A stretch of 64,000 nucleotides of DNA from assembly GCA_000701945.1 (NCBI GenBank), contig JNKE01000018.1, forward strand, positions 124,001 through 188,000. Direction: 5' to 3'. Position numbers and translations under genes: made by a program. Below the pieces are notes generated by a model. It was not told the DNA's origin, did no database searches, and worked only from the letters and a program-made list of their open reading frames with translations. Positions 49,455 to 58,125 of this stretch are shown here, piece after piece; position 1 is the stretch's first letter, and the number at the start of each line of letters is the position of its first letter. This stretch comes from Anaerotruncus sp. MC2020. Lineage in GTDB: Bacteria > Bacillota > Clostridia > Oscillospirales > Ruminococcaceae.

Positions 49455-51350
49455 ATGAACGAATTTATAAACGACGGAAACAGGGTCAGCCTCTCGGAGC
49501 TCGAGCTGCCGAGCGACCTGAAGAAGCTCAGTCTCCAGCAGTGCAAGTATCTGTGCGCGGATATACGCAATCTGCTGATATCGACGGTCTCGAAGACGGG
49601 AGGACACCTTGCTTCCAATCTCGGCGTGGTCGAGCTGACAATGGCTATACACCGCAATTTCGACTCACCCGAGGACAAGATAGTATGGGACGTAGGACAT
49701 CAGGCGTATGTTCACAAGATACTGACGGGGCGTGCTGACAAGCTCGGCTCACTGCGTCAGGAGAACGGCATATCGGGCTTCCCGAAGCCCGAGGAATCGG
49801 TGCATGATTCATTCATCGCAGGTCACAGCAGCACCTCCGTATCCGCAGCCTGCGGTATCGCGGAGGCAATGAAGCTGCAGGGACGCGATAACTACACCGT
49901 GGCTGTTATCGGCGACGGAGCTATGACAGGCGGAATGTTCTACGAGGCGATGAACAACTGCTGCTGCAAGCAGGACAGCAACCTCATCGTTATCCTCAAC
50001 GACAACAATATGTCTATTTCCAAGAGCGTCGGCTCGCTCGGACAGTATCTCACCACTCTCAGGAATACCGAGAAATATCTCGATACCAAGCGCTGGGTAG
50101 AGAAGAACCTCAATCAGATACCCGTGGTCGGAAAGACGGTCACAAAGGGAATGAAGGTCGCGAAAGACTCGATAAAATCGACGATACTTGAGCATACTAT
50201 GTTCGAGGATATGGGCTTCATCTACCTCGGACCTGTCAACGGTCACAGCCTGACCGAGCTCGATCAGGTAATGCACATGGCGAAGAGCTACCACAAGCCC
50301 GTGTTCATACACGTCAAGACTACGAAGGGCAAGGGCTACCTTCCCGCGGAGAAAAATCCGGGCGAGTACCACGGTATTTCCAGATTTGACATAGAGACAG
50401 GCAATCCCGAGGTCGCGGCGAGCGACAGCTACTCGACTGCATTCGGCAAGGAGCTCGTGGCTCTCGGCGAGCAGGACGACCGTATCTGCGCGATAACAGC
50501 GGCTATGAAGTACGGCACGGGCTTGCAGTATTTCTGCAAGCGCTTCCCCGAGCGCTTCTACGACGTCGGCATTGCGGAGCAGCACGCCGTCACCTTTGCG
50601 GGCGGACTTGCCTCCATGGGACAGATACCCGTATTCGCGGTGTATTCGACCTTCCTCCAGCGCGCGTATGACCAGCTCGTACACGATGTCGCGATAGGAA
50701 AGCTCCACGTTGTGCTCGGAGTCGACCGCGCGGGCATAGTCGGCGAGGACGGCGAGACGCATCAGGGACTTTTCGACGTTGCGATGCTGACGTCGATACC
50801 GAATACGGTGATATATTCGCCCTCATGCTACGAGGAGCTCAGGCTCTGCATGAAAAAGGCTATCTATGCGAACAAGGGGCTTGTTGCGGTGCGCTATCCG
50901 CGCGGAGCTGAGGACGTCTCCTTCAACAGGGACTACGTCAGCACGGAGCACATCTTCATGCGCGGCGACAACTGCGACACCCTCATCATAACCTACGGCA
51001 GGCTGTACAACGAGGCATACAAGGCTCAGAGCCTGCTCAGCGAGCGCGGCATAGGCTGCGATATCCTGAAGCTGACGAAGATATTTCCCGTCCCGCACGA
51101 CGTCATCGGCGAGATAAAGCAGTACAGGCGCATAGTCTTCTTCGAGGAGGCTGAGCGCATGGGCGGTATTTCCGCGATGTTCGGCGACCTCCTCATGGAG
51201 CAGCGCTACAGCGGAGACTACAGCCGCGTTACTGCCGAAGGCTTCATCAAGCAGGCGTCGGTGAAGTCCGCACTTGCGAAGCTCGGACTTACAGCAGAAA
51301 AAATGGCGGACTACGTCTGTCGCAGGAGCTTGGAAGATGGCAAGGCTTGA
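49455..51350 (+). CDS. dxs: 1-deoxy-D-xylulose-5-phosphate synthase
   Basis: 631 residues, normal length. Thiamine-diphosphate enzyme that condenses pyruvate and glyceraldehyde-3-phosphate at the start of the MEP isoprenoid pathway. Seen: GGHLASNLGVVELT, WDVGHQAYVHKILTGR, TPP motif GDGAMTGGMFYEAMNN, ILNDNNMSIS, DVGIAEQHAVTFAGGLA and DRAGIVGEDGETHQG. The unusual spacing of its ribosome-binding site is described separately. Its end overlaps tlyA by 14 bases. Confidence 0.97.
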   Translation: MNEFINDGNRVSLSELELPSDLKKLSLQQCKYLCADIRNLLISTVSKTGGHLASNLGVVELTMAIHRNFDSPEDKIVWDVGHQAYVHKILTGRADKLGSLRQENGISGFPKPEESVHDSFIAGHSSTSVSAACGIAEAMKLQGRDNYTVAVIGDGAMTGGMFYEAMNNCCCKQDSNLIVILNDNNMSISKSVGSLGQYLTTLRNTEKYLDTKRWVEKNLNQIPVVGKTVTKGMKVAKDSIKSTILEHTMFEDMGFIYLGPVNGHSLTELDQVMHMAKSYHKPVFIHVKTTKGKGYLPAEKNPGEYHGISRFDIETGNPEVAASDSYSTAFGKELVALGEQDDRICAITAAMKYGTGLQYFCKRFPERFYDVGIAEQHAVTFAGGLASMGQIPVFAVYSTFLQRAYDQLVHDVAIGKLHVVLGVDRAGIVGEDGETHQGLFDVAMLTSIPNTVIYSPSCYEELRLCMKKAIYANKGLVAVRYPRGAEDVSFNRDYVSTEHIFMRGDNCDTLIITYGRLYNEAYKAQSLLSERGIGCDILKLTKIFPVPHDVIGEIKQYRRIVFFEEAERMGGISAMFGDLLMEQRYSGDYSRVTAEGFIKQASVKSALAKLGLTAEKMADYVCRRSLEDGKA

Positions 51351-52122
51351 TTCCGAGCTCGTATCGCGCGGCATTGCAAGGAGCCGTGAGCGTGCAAAGG
51401 AAATGGTAAAGGCTGGAGCCGTCACAGTAAACGGACGGACTGCCAAAAAAGCCTCCGACGAGGTCACTGCCGAGGACGTTATCGAGTCGTCGGAGCAGGA
51501 GGTCTACGTCGGCAGGGGAGCACTGAAGCTCGAAAAGGCGGCACAGGCGTTCGGACTTGATTTTACAGGCAGGGTCTGCCTCGATATCGGCGCCTCGACG
51601 GGCGGCTTCACGGAGTATATGCTCATGCACGGAGCCGCGCGCGTGTATGCGGTCGATGTCGGGCACGGACAGCTCGCGGACTCGCTCAGACGTGACGGGC
51701 ACGTCGTCAACATGGAGGGCACCGATATACGCGAGGTCACGCCAGATATGATAGGCGGAGCTGCCGACTTCATCAGCGCGGACGTGTCGTTCATATCGCT
51801 GACGAAGATACTGCCGAAGATGTACGAGCTGCTCAGTGCCGACGGCTGTGCCGCTGTGCTTGTGAAGCCGCAGTTTGAGGCGGGCAGGAGCGACATCGGC
51901 AAGCGCGGCGTCGTCAAGGACAGGAAAGTCCACGAGCGCATACTCGGCGAGATAGACAGCTTTGCAAGGCTCATGGGATTTGTTCCCGTGGGCTGTACGT
52001 TTTCGCCCGTCCGCGGCGGGAGCGGGAATATAGAGTATCTCTTGGAGCTCAGAAAGACTGAGGCTCAAGTGCCGCCATGCGACTATAAAAAAACGGTGAA
52101 CGAGGCGTTCGCCGCTCTTTGA
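51337..52122 (+). CDS. tlyA: TlyA family rRNA 2'-O-methyltransferase
   Basis: 261 residues. N-terminal S4 RNA-binding domain (RLDSELVSRGIARSRERAKEM), then a FtsJ-like SAM fold with CLDIGASTGGFTEYML and FISADVSFISL. TlyA methylates 16S C1409 and, in long forms, 23S C1920; Clostridia versions are called hemolysins in older records. AGGAG eight bases before the ATG at 51337. nadK follows at 11 bases. Confidence 0.93.
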   Translation: MARLDSELVSRGIARSRERAKEMVKAGAVTVNGRTAKKASDEVTAEDVIESSEQEVYVGRGALKLEKAAQAFGLDFTGRVCLDIGASTGGFTEYMLMHGAARVYAVDVGHGQLADSLRRDGHVVNMEGTDIREVTPDMIGGAADFISADVSFISLTKILPKMYELLSADGCAAVLVKPQFEAGRSDIGKRGVVKDRKVHERILGEIDSFARLMGFVPVGCTFSPVRGGSGNIEYLLELRKTEAQVPPCDYKKTVNEAFAAL

Positions 52123-52133
52123 TGGAGGATAAA

Positions 52134-52982
52134 ATGAAAGCCGTACTGTACCCGAACTTTCAGAAGAAAAACGCGCTGAGCTGTGCGCGGGAGACCTGTG
52201 ACGTGCTCGGCAGAGCGGGCGTTGAGGTCTGCGTGAGCGGCAAATTCCGCGAAGATTTCAAGGACAAGCGCGTCACCTTCGAAGACATAGAGACGTCGGC
52301 GAAAACAGCCGACATAGTCATCGCTATCGGCGGAGACGGCACTATCCTGCGCTGTGCCAAGCACCTCATGGGCACGGACACGAAAATGCTCGGTATAAAT
52401 ACGGGAACTCTCGGCTTCATGGCGGGACTCGAGGCTGACCAGCTCGACAAGCTCGTACTCCTTACCACGGGCGAGTACACCGTCTCGGAGCGCATGACGA
52501 TAGACGTCGTGGCTCACGGCGAGGACGGCGACGTTACGTATACGGCGCTGAACGAGGTGTCGGCGCGCTCGGCAGGGTTCAGGATAAGCGACTTTGACGT
52601 CTGCTCGGACGGCTATCTCATCGGCAGATACCGCGCCGACGGAGTGCTTTTCAGCACGCCCTCGGGCTCGACGGCGTATGCTCTCTCGGCGGGAGGTCCC
52701 GTTATAGAGCCCGACCTCGAGTGCATAGAAATGACGCTGATATGCCCGCATTCGCTCTTTTCGCGCGCGACGCTTTTCTCGAAGGACAGGCGGCTGACGC
52801 TCACGGACAGGACGTCCCGCGACCCCATAGTGATAAGCGTTGACGGCGAGATAAAAGTACAGCTCGGAGAGGGCGAGTCGGTCGAGATAATGCGCGGACG
52901 CAACACGCTCAGATTCGTCGACCTCATCGGCAATTCCTTCCACGAGTCGCTGTGCAGGAAGCTCTGCCGACCGCTGAAATAG
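52134..52982 (+). CDS. nadK: NAD kinase
   Basis: 282 residues. Phosphorylates NAD to NADP. Signature IAIGGDGTILRCAK and NTGTLGFMAGLE; the second motif FSTPSGSTAYALSAGGP is intact. The ATG at 52134 has GGAGG eight bases upstream. Sits between tlyA and argR as in many Clostridia. Confidence 0.96.
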   Translation: MKAVLYPNFQKKNALSCARETCDVLGRAGVEVCVSGKFREDFKDKRVTFEDIETSAKTADIVIAIGGDGTILRCAKHLMGTDTKMLGINTGTLGFMAGLEADQLDKLVLLTTGEYTVSERMTIDVVAHGEDGDVTYTALNEVSARSAGFRISDFDVCSDGYLIGRYRADGVLFSTPSGSTAYALSAGGPVIEPDLECIEMTLICPHSLFSRATLFSKDRRLTLTDRTSRDPIVISVDGEIKVQLGEGESVEIMRGRNTLRFVDLIGNSFHESLCRKLCRPLK

Positions 52983-53000
52983 TCAATAACGGAGATATTT

Positions 53001-53444
53001 ATGAAGAACCGCAGACACGATATCATACTTGAAATAATAGGCGAAAAGCCAGTAACCACGCAGGAGATGCTGATACAGTATCTCGCGGAGCGCGGGATAA
53101 AGACCACTCAGGCGACGCTCTCGCGCGATATCCAGCAGCTCTCGCTCGTGAAGCAGCGCGACGAGAACGGCATCTACAGGTACACTCTCCCCGCGGCGGC
53201 AGTTGCGGAGAAGAGTATATTCTCCGAGTCGGTCGTATCGGTCGACTACGCGATGAACACGATAGTGCTGAAATGCCGCGCGGGTATGGCTCAGGGCACG
53301 TGCGCCGCTATCGACTCCGCTAATCACGAGGGCATAGTCGGGACTATAGCGGGTGATGATACGATATTCATTCTCATGCGGACTGAGTCCGACGCGAAGA
53401 AGCTGTGCAAGAAATTCAAGAGCGAGGTTTTCCCCGGAAGGTAG
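53001..53444 (+). CDS. argR: Arginine repressor ArgR/AhrC
   Basis: 147 residues. N-terminal winged helix (TQEMLIQYLAERGIKTTQATLSRDIQQL) and C-terminal hexamerisation and arginine-binding domain with GTIAGDDTIFILMRT. Represses arginine synthesis or activates catabolism. No arg operon is in view; the position before recN is a conserved Clostridia arrangement. Confidence 0.94.
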   Translation: MKNRRHDIILEIIGEKPVTTQEMLIQYLAERGIKTTQATLSRDIQQLSLVKQRDENGIYRYTLPAAAVAEKSIFSESVVSVDYAMNTIVLKCRAGMAQGTCAAIDSANHEGIVGTIAGDDTIFILMRTESDAKKLCKKFKSEVFPGR

Positions 53445-53456
53445 TGTAGCACTCAG

Positions 53457-55118
53457 ATGTTGAAGGAAATATATATCAAGAATCTTGCCGTCATCAGGGA
53501 GGCGGTCATACCGCTCGGTGACGGGCTGAATATCTTCACGGGCGAGACGGGCGCGGGAAAGTCCATACTAATCAATGGCATCAACGCGGTGCTCGGACAG
53601 CGCAGCAGCAAGGAGATAGTCCGCACGGGCTGCGACAAGGCGATAATCACGGCACTGTTCACGCATCTCCCCGCTGAGGTCGAGGCAAAGCTCGACGAGC
53701 TCGGCTTCGACCACGAGGACGACGAGATAACGGTCACGCGCGAGATAAGCTCCGACGGAGGAAGCGTCGCGCGCATCAACGACCGCACGGCTTCCGTGGG
53801 ACTACTCAGGGAGATAGGCTCGCTGCTGATAAACATACACGGTCAGCACGACAACCAGATACTTCTCGACAGCGAGCGCCACTTGCAGATACTCGACGAT
53901 TTCGGCGGCGACGACACGCTGCTCTCCGCGTACAGGGCGAGCTTCCGCAGACTACAGCAGACCGCGCGCACGCTCGGGGAGCTGAAAAAGAAGGAGCAGT
54001 CGCGTCTCGAGAGGAGCCGCACGCTCAACGAGATAATCGACGATTTAGGCGAGCTTGGGCTGACTGCGGGCGAGGACGACGACCTCGAGCGCGAGTACGA
54101 AGCCGCCAAGAATTCGGAAAAGGCGATAATCGCCATAAACAACGCAGTTTCGGCGATAACGGGCGAGGGCACAGCCAACGAGCTGCTTGCCTCAGCGGAG
54201 GGGGAGCTCTCGGGCTTCACCGAGAGCAACAAGAGCCTCGCAGCGCTGTACGAGCGCCTTTCTGCGGCTGAGATAGAGCTTGCGGACATAGCCTCCGAGC
54301 TCGAGCACGCCGCGGGAAAGATAGAGCTCGACGGTCAGCGCCTTGATGAGATAGCCGAGCGCCTCGGCACGATAAACAAGCTCAAGCGCAAGTACGCGAC
54401 GGACTGCGAGGGTCTTGTCAAGCTGTACGACGACGCCTGCGCGGAGATGTCAGCGCTCGACGGCTGCGGCGACGAGATAGCCGAGCTTGTCAAGGAGCGC
54501 GAGCAGCTCCTGCACGAGGTCACGGAGCAGGCAAAGGCGCTGTATAACTACCGCGAGGAGGTCGCGGCACGCTTTACGGAGCGCGTTACAGCGGAGCTCG
54601 CCTTCCTCAACATGGAGGGCGTGATAATCGAAGTCCGCCACGAAAAGGGCAAGCTGACGGTCAACGGCATGGACAGCGTGGAATTCCTCATTTCCGCGAA
54701 CAAGGGCGAGGAGCCGAAGCCTATCTCGAAGATAGCTTCGGGCGGCGAGCTCTCGCGAATCATGCTCGCGCTGAAAAGCGTCATCGCGGACAAAGACAGC
54801 ATACCGACGATGATATTCGACGAGATAGACACGGGCGTCAGCGGCAAGGCGGCGCAGAAAATCGGCATAAAGCTCCGTCAGATAGGCAAGGTGCGGCAGG
54901 TCATTTGCGTGACGCATCTGTCGCAGATAGCGGTCATGGCGGACGACCACCTCATGATTGAAAAGAACGTAGTCGGCGACCGCACCGAGACGAGCGTGAC
55001 GCGCCTTGACCTCGACGGCAGGATAGCGGAAATTGCGCGAATCATGGGCGGCGACCAGCCCAGCGCTCTCATGCTCGAGAACGCCGAGGCAGAGATAAGA
55101 AAGGCGGCGGAGCTGTGA
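53457..55118 (+). CDS. recN: DNA repair ATPase RecN
   Basis: 553 residues. SMC-like: Walker A GETGAGKSILINGI, long coiled coil in the centre, and C-terminal IASGGELSRIMLALK signature with Walker B MIFDEIDTGVSG. Acts at double-strand breaks. The ATG at 53457 aligns with the family N-terminus (LKEIYIKNLAVI) but has no clear ribosome-binding site; an AAGG lies 16 bases away, so initiation may depend on coupling to argR. Its stop overlaps the GTG start of the next gene. Confidence 0.96.
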   Translation: MLKEIYIKNLAVIREAVIPLGDGLNIFTGETGAGKSILINGINAVLGQRSSKEIVRTGCDKAIITALFTHLPAEVEAKLDELGFDHEDDEITVTREISSDGGSVARINDRTASVGLLREIGSLLINIHGQHDNQILLDSERHLQILDDFGGDDTLLSAYRASFRRLQQTARTLGELKKKEQSRLERSRTLNEIIDDLGELGLTAGEDDDLEREYEAAKNSEKAIIAINNAVSAITGEGTANELLASAEGELSGFTESNKSLAALYERLSAAEIELADIASELEHAAGKIELDGQRLDEIAERLGTINKLKRKYATDCEGLVKLYDDACAEMSALDGCGDEIAELVKEREQLLHEVTEQAKALYNYREEVAARFTERVTAELAFLNMEGVIIEVRHEKGKLTVNGMDSVEFLISANKGEEPKPISKIASGGELSRIMLALKSVIADKDSIPTMIFDEIDTGVSGKAAQKIGIKLRQIGKVRQVICVTHLSQIAVMADDHLMIEKNVVGDRTETSVTRLDLDGRIAEIARIMGGDQPSALMLENAEAEIRKAAEL

Positions 55119-55651
55119 AGATATACTCCACCCGCCACGGACAGACCGAGTACAACAGGCTTGACACCATCCTCGGCACGACTGACCTCCCGCTCAACGA
55201 GACAGGCGAGGCGCAGGCACGCGAGCTTGCGGAGGAGGTCGCGCGGCTCGGAGACGTCGACGTTATCATCGCTTCTCCATTGCTGAGAGCGCAGACCACC
55301 GCGCGTGCAGTCGCCGAGCGTTGCGGACTCGATATCGTCACCGACGAGCGGCTCCGCGAGTGGGACTACGGCGAGTTCGAGGGCAAATCCCGTTATACTG
55401 CGGGCTTTGCGGAGACAAAGCTCGATTTCGGCGTGAGAATGGGCAGGACGGGCGAATCCGTCCTACAGCTTGCCCACAGGGTCTACGCGGCTCTCGACGA
55501 CATCATCGCCGAGCATAGCGGCAAAAACGTGCTGATAGTCAGCCACGGAGGCGTCTGCCGCATAATCGAGACTTACTTCAACGATATGACAGCCGAGCAG
55601 TTTGCGGGCTGGTTCATGGGAAACTGTCAGATAATATGCTACAATATTTGA
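55115..55651 (+). CDS. Histidine phosphatase family protein (phosphoglycerate-mutase-like)
   Basis: 178 residues from GTG at 55115, overlapping the recN stop (GTGA). Catalytic RHGQTEYN near residue 7, second Arg in SPLLRAQTTA, Glu in EWDYGEFEG and the late His in VSHGGVCRI. Could be a phosphatase of small phosphate esters (for example CobC or PhoE type). Substrate not determined. A GH42 gene follows after 18 bases. Confidence 0.9.
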   Translation: MKIYSTRHGQTEYNRLDTILGTTDLPLNETGEAQARELAEEVARLGDVDVIIASPLLRAQTTARAVAERCGLDIVTDERLREWDYGEFEGKSRYTAGFAETKLDFGVRMGRTGESVLQLAHRVYAALDDIIAEHSGKNVLIVSHGGVCRIIETYFNDMTAEQFAGWFMGNCQIICYNI

Positions 55652-55669
55652 TATAACAGGAGGGACATC

Positions 55670-57640
55670 ATGAAAATTGGTGTGGATTACTACCCCGAAC
55701 AGTGGGGCAGGGAAATGTGGGAAAAGGACGCCGAAACTATGGCGAGAACAGGCGTCAAGCTCATACGCGTGGCTGAATTTGCGTGGTCGAGGCTGGAGCC
55801 CCGCGACGGCGAGTTCGACTTCTCGTGGCTCGACGACGTCATCAGCACGTTCTCGCGCTATGCGATAGGCACGGTGCTCTGCACACCGACGAACTGCCCT
55901 CCGCTTTGGATGTATGAATCTCACCCCGAGATAGTGCAGGTCGGAGCCGACGGCAAGCGCATACAGACGGGCATACGCGCGCACCGCTGTATAAATAACC
56001 CGACCTTCCGCTTCTACGCAAAGCGCATAACAGAGCAGATGATACGCCACTTTGCAGGCAAGCCCGCAGTTGCAGGCTGGCAGATAGACAACGAGCTCGA
56101 GGCGTATCAGTGTACCTGCGACACCTGCAAGGGACTGTTCAGGGACTGGCTCAAGGAGAAGTACAACGACCTCGACGGCGTGAACAAGGCATTCGGTACG
56201 AGCGTATGGAGCGGCGAGTACAGCTCCTTCGCGCAGATACAGCCGCCTAACGCCTACCCGAAGGCGTGGCAGAATCCCGCGCTCTGCCTTGACTGGTACC
56301 GCTTCTGCAACGACAGCGTCGCGGGCTACCTGAAGGACCTCATGCTGACGATAAGGCTCGAAGACACAAAGATACCGATAACCACGAATACATGGTTCTG
56401 CGAGAACACGCCTGACTTCTACAAGCTGTTCGACCTCATGGACTTCGTCTCATACGACAATTACCCGCCGATACGCATACCCGTTGACCCGAACGAGTAT
56501 TACTCGCACGCCTTCCACCTCGACCTCATGCGCGGCGTCAAGGAGAAGCACTTCTGGGTCATGGAACAGCTCAGCGGACCTACGGGAAGCTGGTGTCCGA
56601 TGTCGCCCGCGCCTCGTCCGGGACAGATAAAGGGCTACGCATTGCAGGCATTCGCCCACGGAGCTGACACAGTTCTGCACTTCCGCTGGCGCACGGCGAC
56701 AACAGGCGCGGAGATGCACTGGCATGGCATACTCGACCACAGCAACGTCCCGAACCGCCGCTTTGTCGAGTTCTCGGAGCTCTGCAAGAGCGTGTCACAG
56801 CTCGGCATACTGGACAACACGGAGATAATCTCCGACATCGCGATACTCTATTCGCCCGAGACAGACGCGGCGTTCAAGATACAGCCGCAGGTCGACGGCT
56901 TCTACTATTTGGAACAGCTCAAGGCGTTCCACTCGGCGTTCACTCACTACGGCGCGAACATCGACGTTGTGTCGCCCGATACCGATATTTCGGGCTACAA
57001 GCTTGTCATTGCACCTTCGCTTTACGTGAACAGGAAGTCCGTGACCGAGAACCTCTACCGCTACGTTATCAACGGCGGTACTCTCGTGCTGACGACGAGG
57101 AGCGGAGTCAAGGACGAGCACAACAACTGCATAATGGATACGCTCCCGACCGTGTTCAAGGAGCTCATCGGCGCGGAGATAACCGAGTACGACCCGATAG
57201 GCAGTGATATGCAGGTGATACGCGACTTTGCGGGCAATGAGTTCAGGTGCGGACAGTGGTGCGACCTCCTCCAGCCCACGACGGCGAAGGCATATGCCGA
57301 GTACAACGAGGGCTACTACAGGTGCATACCCGCTGTGACGATGAACAGGTACTGCAACGGCGTGGCATACTACGTCGGCACGGTCTGCAAGGCTGACTTC
57401 TACGAGAGCTTCGCCTCCAACCTCATGATGCAGACAGGCATACCCAAGCTGAAGGGACTCCCGCACGGCATAGAGGTCACAACGCGCACCAACGGCAGAG
57501 ACGAGTACATCTGCTTTTTCAACAACTCCGACAAGCCCAAGACGATACCGCTTCCGAAGCCGATGTACAGCATGATATACTCGATGGGCAAGGACAAGCT
57601 CGAGCTTCAGCCGTTCGAGATGGACATTGTAAGGAAGTAA
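55670..57640 (+). CDS. Beta-galactosidase, glycoside hydrolase family 42
   Basis: 656 residues, usual GH42 size, with TIM-barrel, trimerisation and C-terminal domains. Acid/base Glu in GWQIDNELEAYQC and nucleophile Glu in WVMEQLSGPTG (around residue 305); the Cys cluster CTCDTC right after the acid/base is the family zinc-site pattern. Cuts beta-1,4/1,3/1,6-galactosides in the cytoplasm; it lacks a signal peptide. AGGAGG precedes the ATG. Galactoside-importing genes are not adjacent. Confidence 0.95.
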   Translation: MKIGVDYYPEQWGREMWEKDAETMARTGVKLIRVAEFAWSRLEPRDGEFDFSWLDDVISTFSRYAIGTVLCTPTNCPPLWMYESHPEIVQVGADGKRIQTGIRAHRCINNPTFRFYAKRITEQMIRHFAGKPAVAGWQIDNELEAYQCTCDTCKGLFRDWLKEKYNDLDGVNKAFGTSVWSGEYSSFAQIQPPNAYPKAWQNPALCLDWYRFCNDSVAGYLKDLMLTIRLEDTKIPITTNTWFCENTPDFYKLFDLMDFVSYDNYPPIRIPVDPNEYYSHAFHLDLMRGVKEKHFWVMEQLSGPTGSWCPMSPAPRPGQIKGYALQAFAHGADTVLHFRWRTATTGAEMHWHGILDHSNVPNRRFVEFSELCKSVSQLGILDNTEIISDIAILYSPETDAAFKIQPQVDGFYYLEQLKAFHSAFTHYGANIDVVSPDTDISGYKLVIAPSLYVNRKSVTENLYRYVINGGTLVLTTRSGVKDEHNNCIMDTLPTVFKELIGAEITEYDPIGSDMQVIRDFAGNEFRCGQWCDLLQPTTAKAYAEYNEGYYRCIPAVTMNRYCNGVAYYVGTVCKADFYESFASNLMMQTGIPKLKGLPHGIEVTTRTNGRDEYICFFNNSDKPKTIPLPKPMYSMIYSMGKDKLELQPFEMDIVRK

Positions 57641-57643
57641 GCC

Positions 57644-58078
57644 ATGCGCATAGTATTGCAGAGGGTGACCTCCGCGAGCGTTACGGTCGGCGGAGAGGTC
57701 ACGGGACGTATAGGCACGGGCTATCTCGTACTGCTCGGAGTTGGGCAGGGCGACACCGAGGAGGACTGCCGCAGACTTGCCGACAAGCTGATAAATCTGC
57801 GTATCTTCTCGGACGAGAACGGCAAGATAAACCTGTCGCTCGCTGATGTGGGCGGGGAACTGCTGATAGTGTCGCAGTTCACGTTATACGCCGACTGCCG
57901 CAAGGGCAACCGACCGAACTTCATACAGGCGGGCAAGCCCGACGAGGCGGAGCGCCTGTACAACTATTTCGCCGACTACTGCCGCAGTAAGGGCAAGCAC
58001 GTTGAAACGGGCATATTCGGCGCTGATATGAAGGTCGAGCTCGTCAACGACGGACCGTTCACGATAGTACTTGAATAG
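57644..58078 (+). CDS. dtd: D-aminoacyl-tRNA deacylase
   Basis: 144 residues. Removes D-amino acids and glycine from mischarged tRNA. Motif [17 protein letters not shown] and C-terminal [10 protein letters not shown] (the usual GPVT motif reads GPFT, also seen in other Clostridia). Starts three bases after the GH42 gene with AAGGAAG upstream. Confidence 0.95.
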   Translation: MRIVLQRVTSASVTVGGEVTGRIGTGYLVLLGVGQGDTEEDCRRLADKLINLRIFSDENGKINLSLADVGGELLIVSQFTLYADCRKGNRPNFIQAGKPDEAERLYNYFADYCRSKGKHVETGIFGADMKVELVNDGPFTIVLE

Positions 58079-58086
58079 AATAAAAC

Positions 58087-58117
58087 CACCTCATACGGGA
58101 ATGATACGTATGAGGTG
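58087..58117 (+). promoter_or_regulatory. Hairpin that buries the ribosome-binding site of the PBP gene
   Basis: Perfect 11-bp stem CACCTCATACG (58087-58097) with CGTATGAGGTG (58107-58117). The 3' arm contains GAGGTG, the only ribosome-binding site of the ATG at 58126. It follows the dtd stop by eight bases and is T-poor afterwards, so it may limit translation rather than end transcription. Confidence 0.65.
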
Positions 58118-58125
58118 ATTATTTT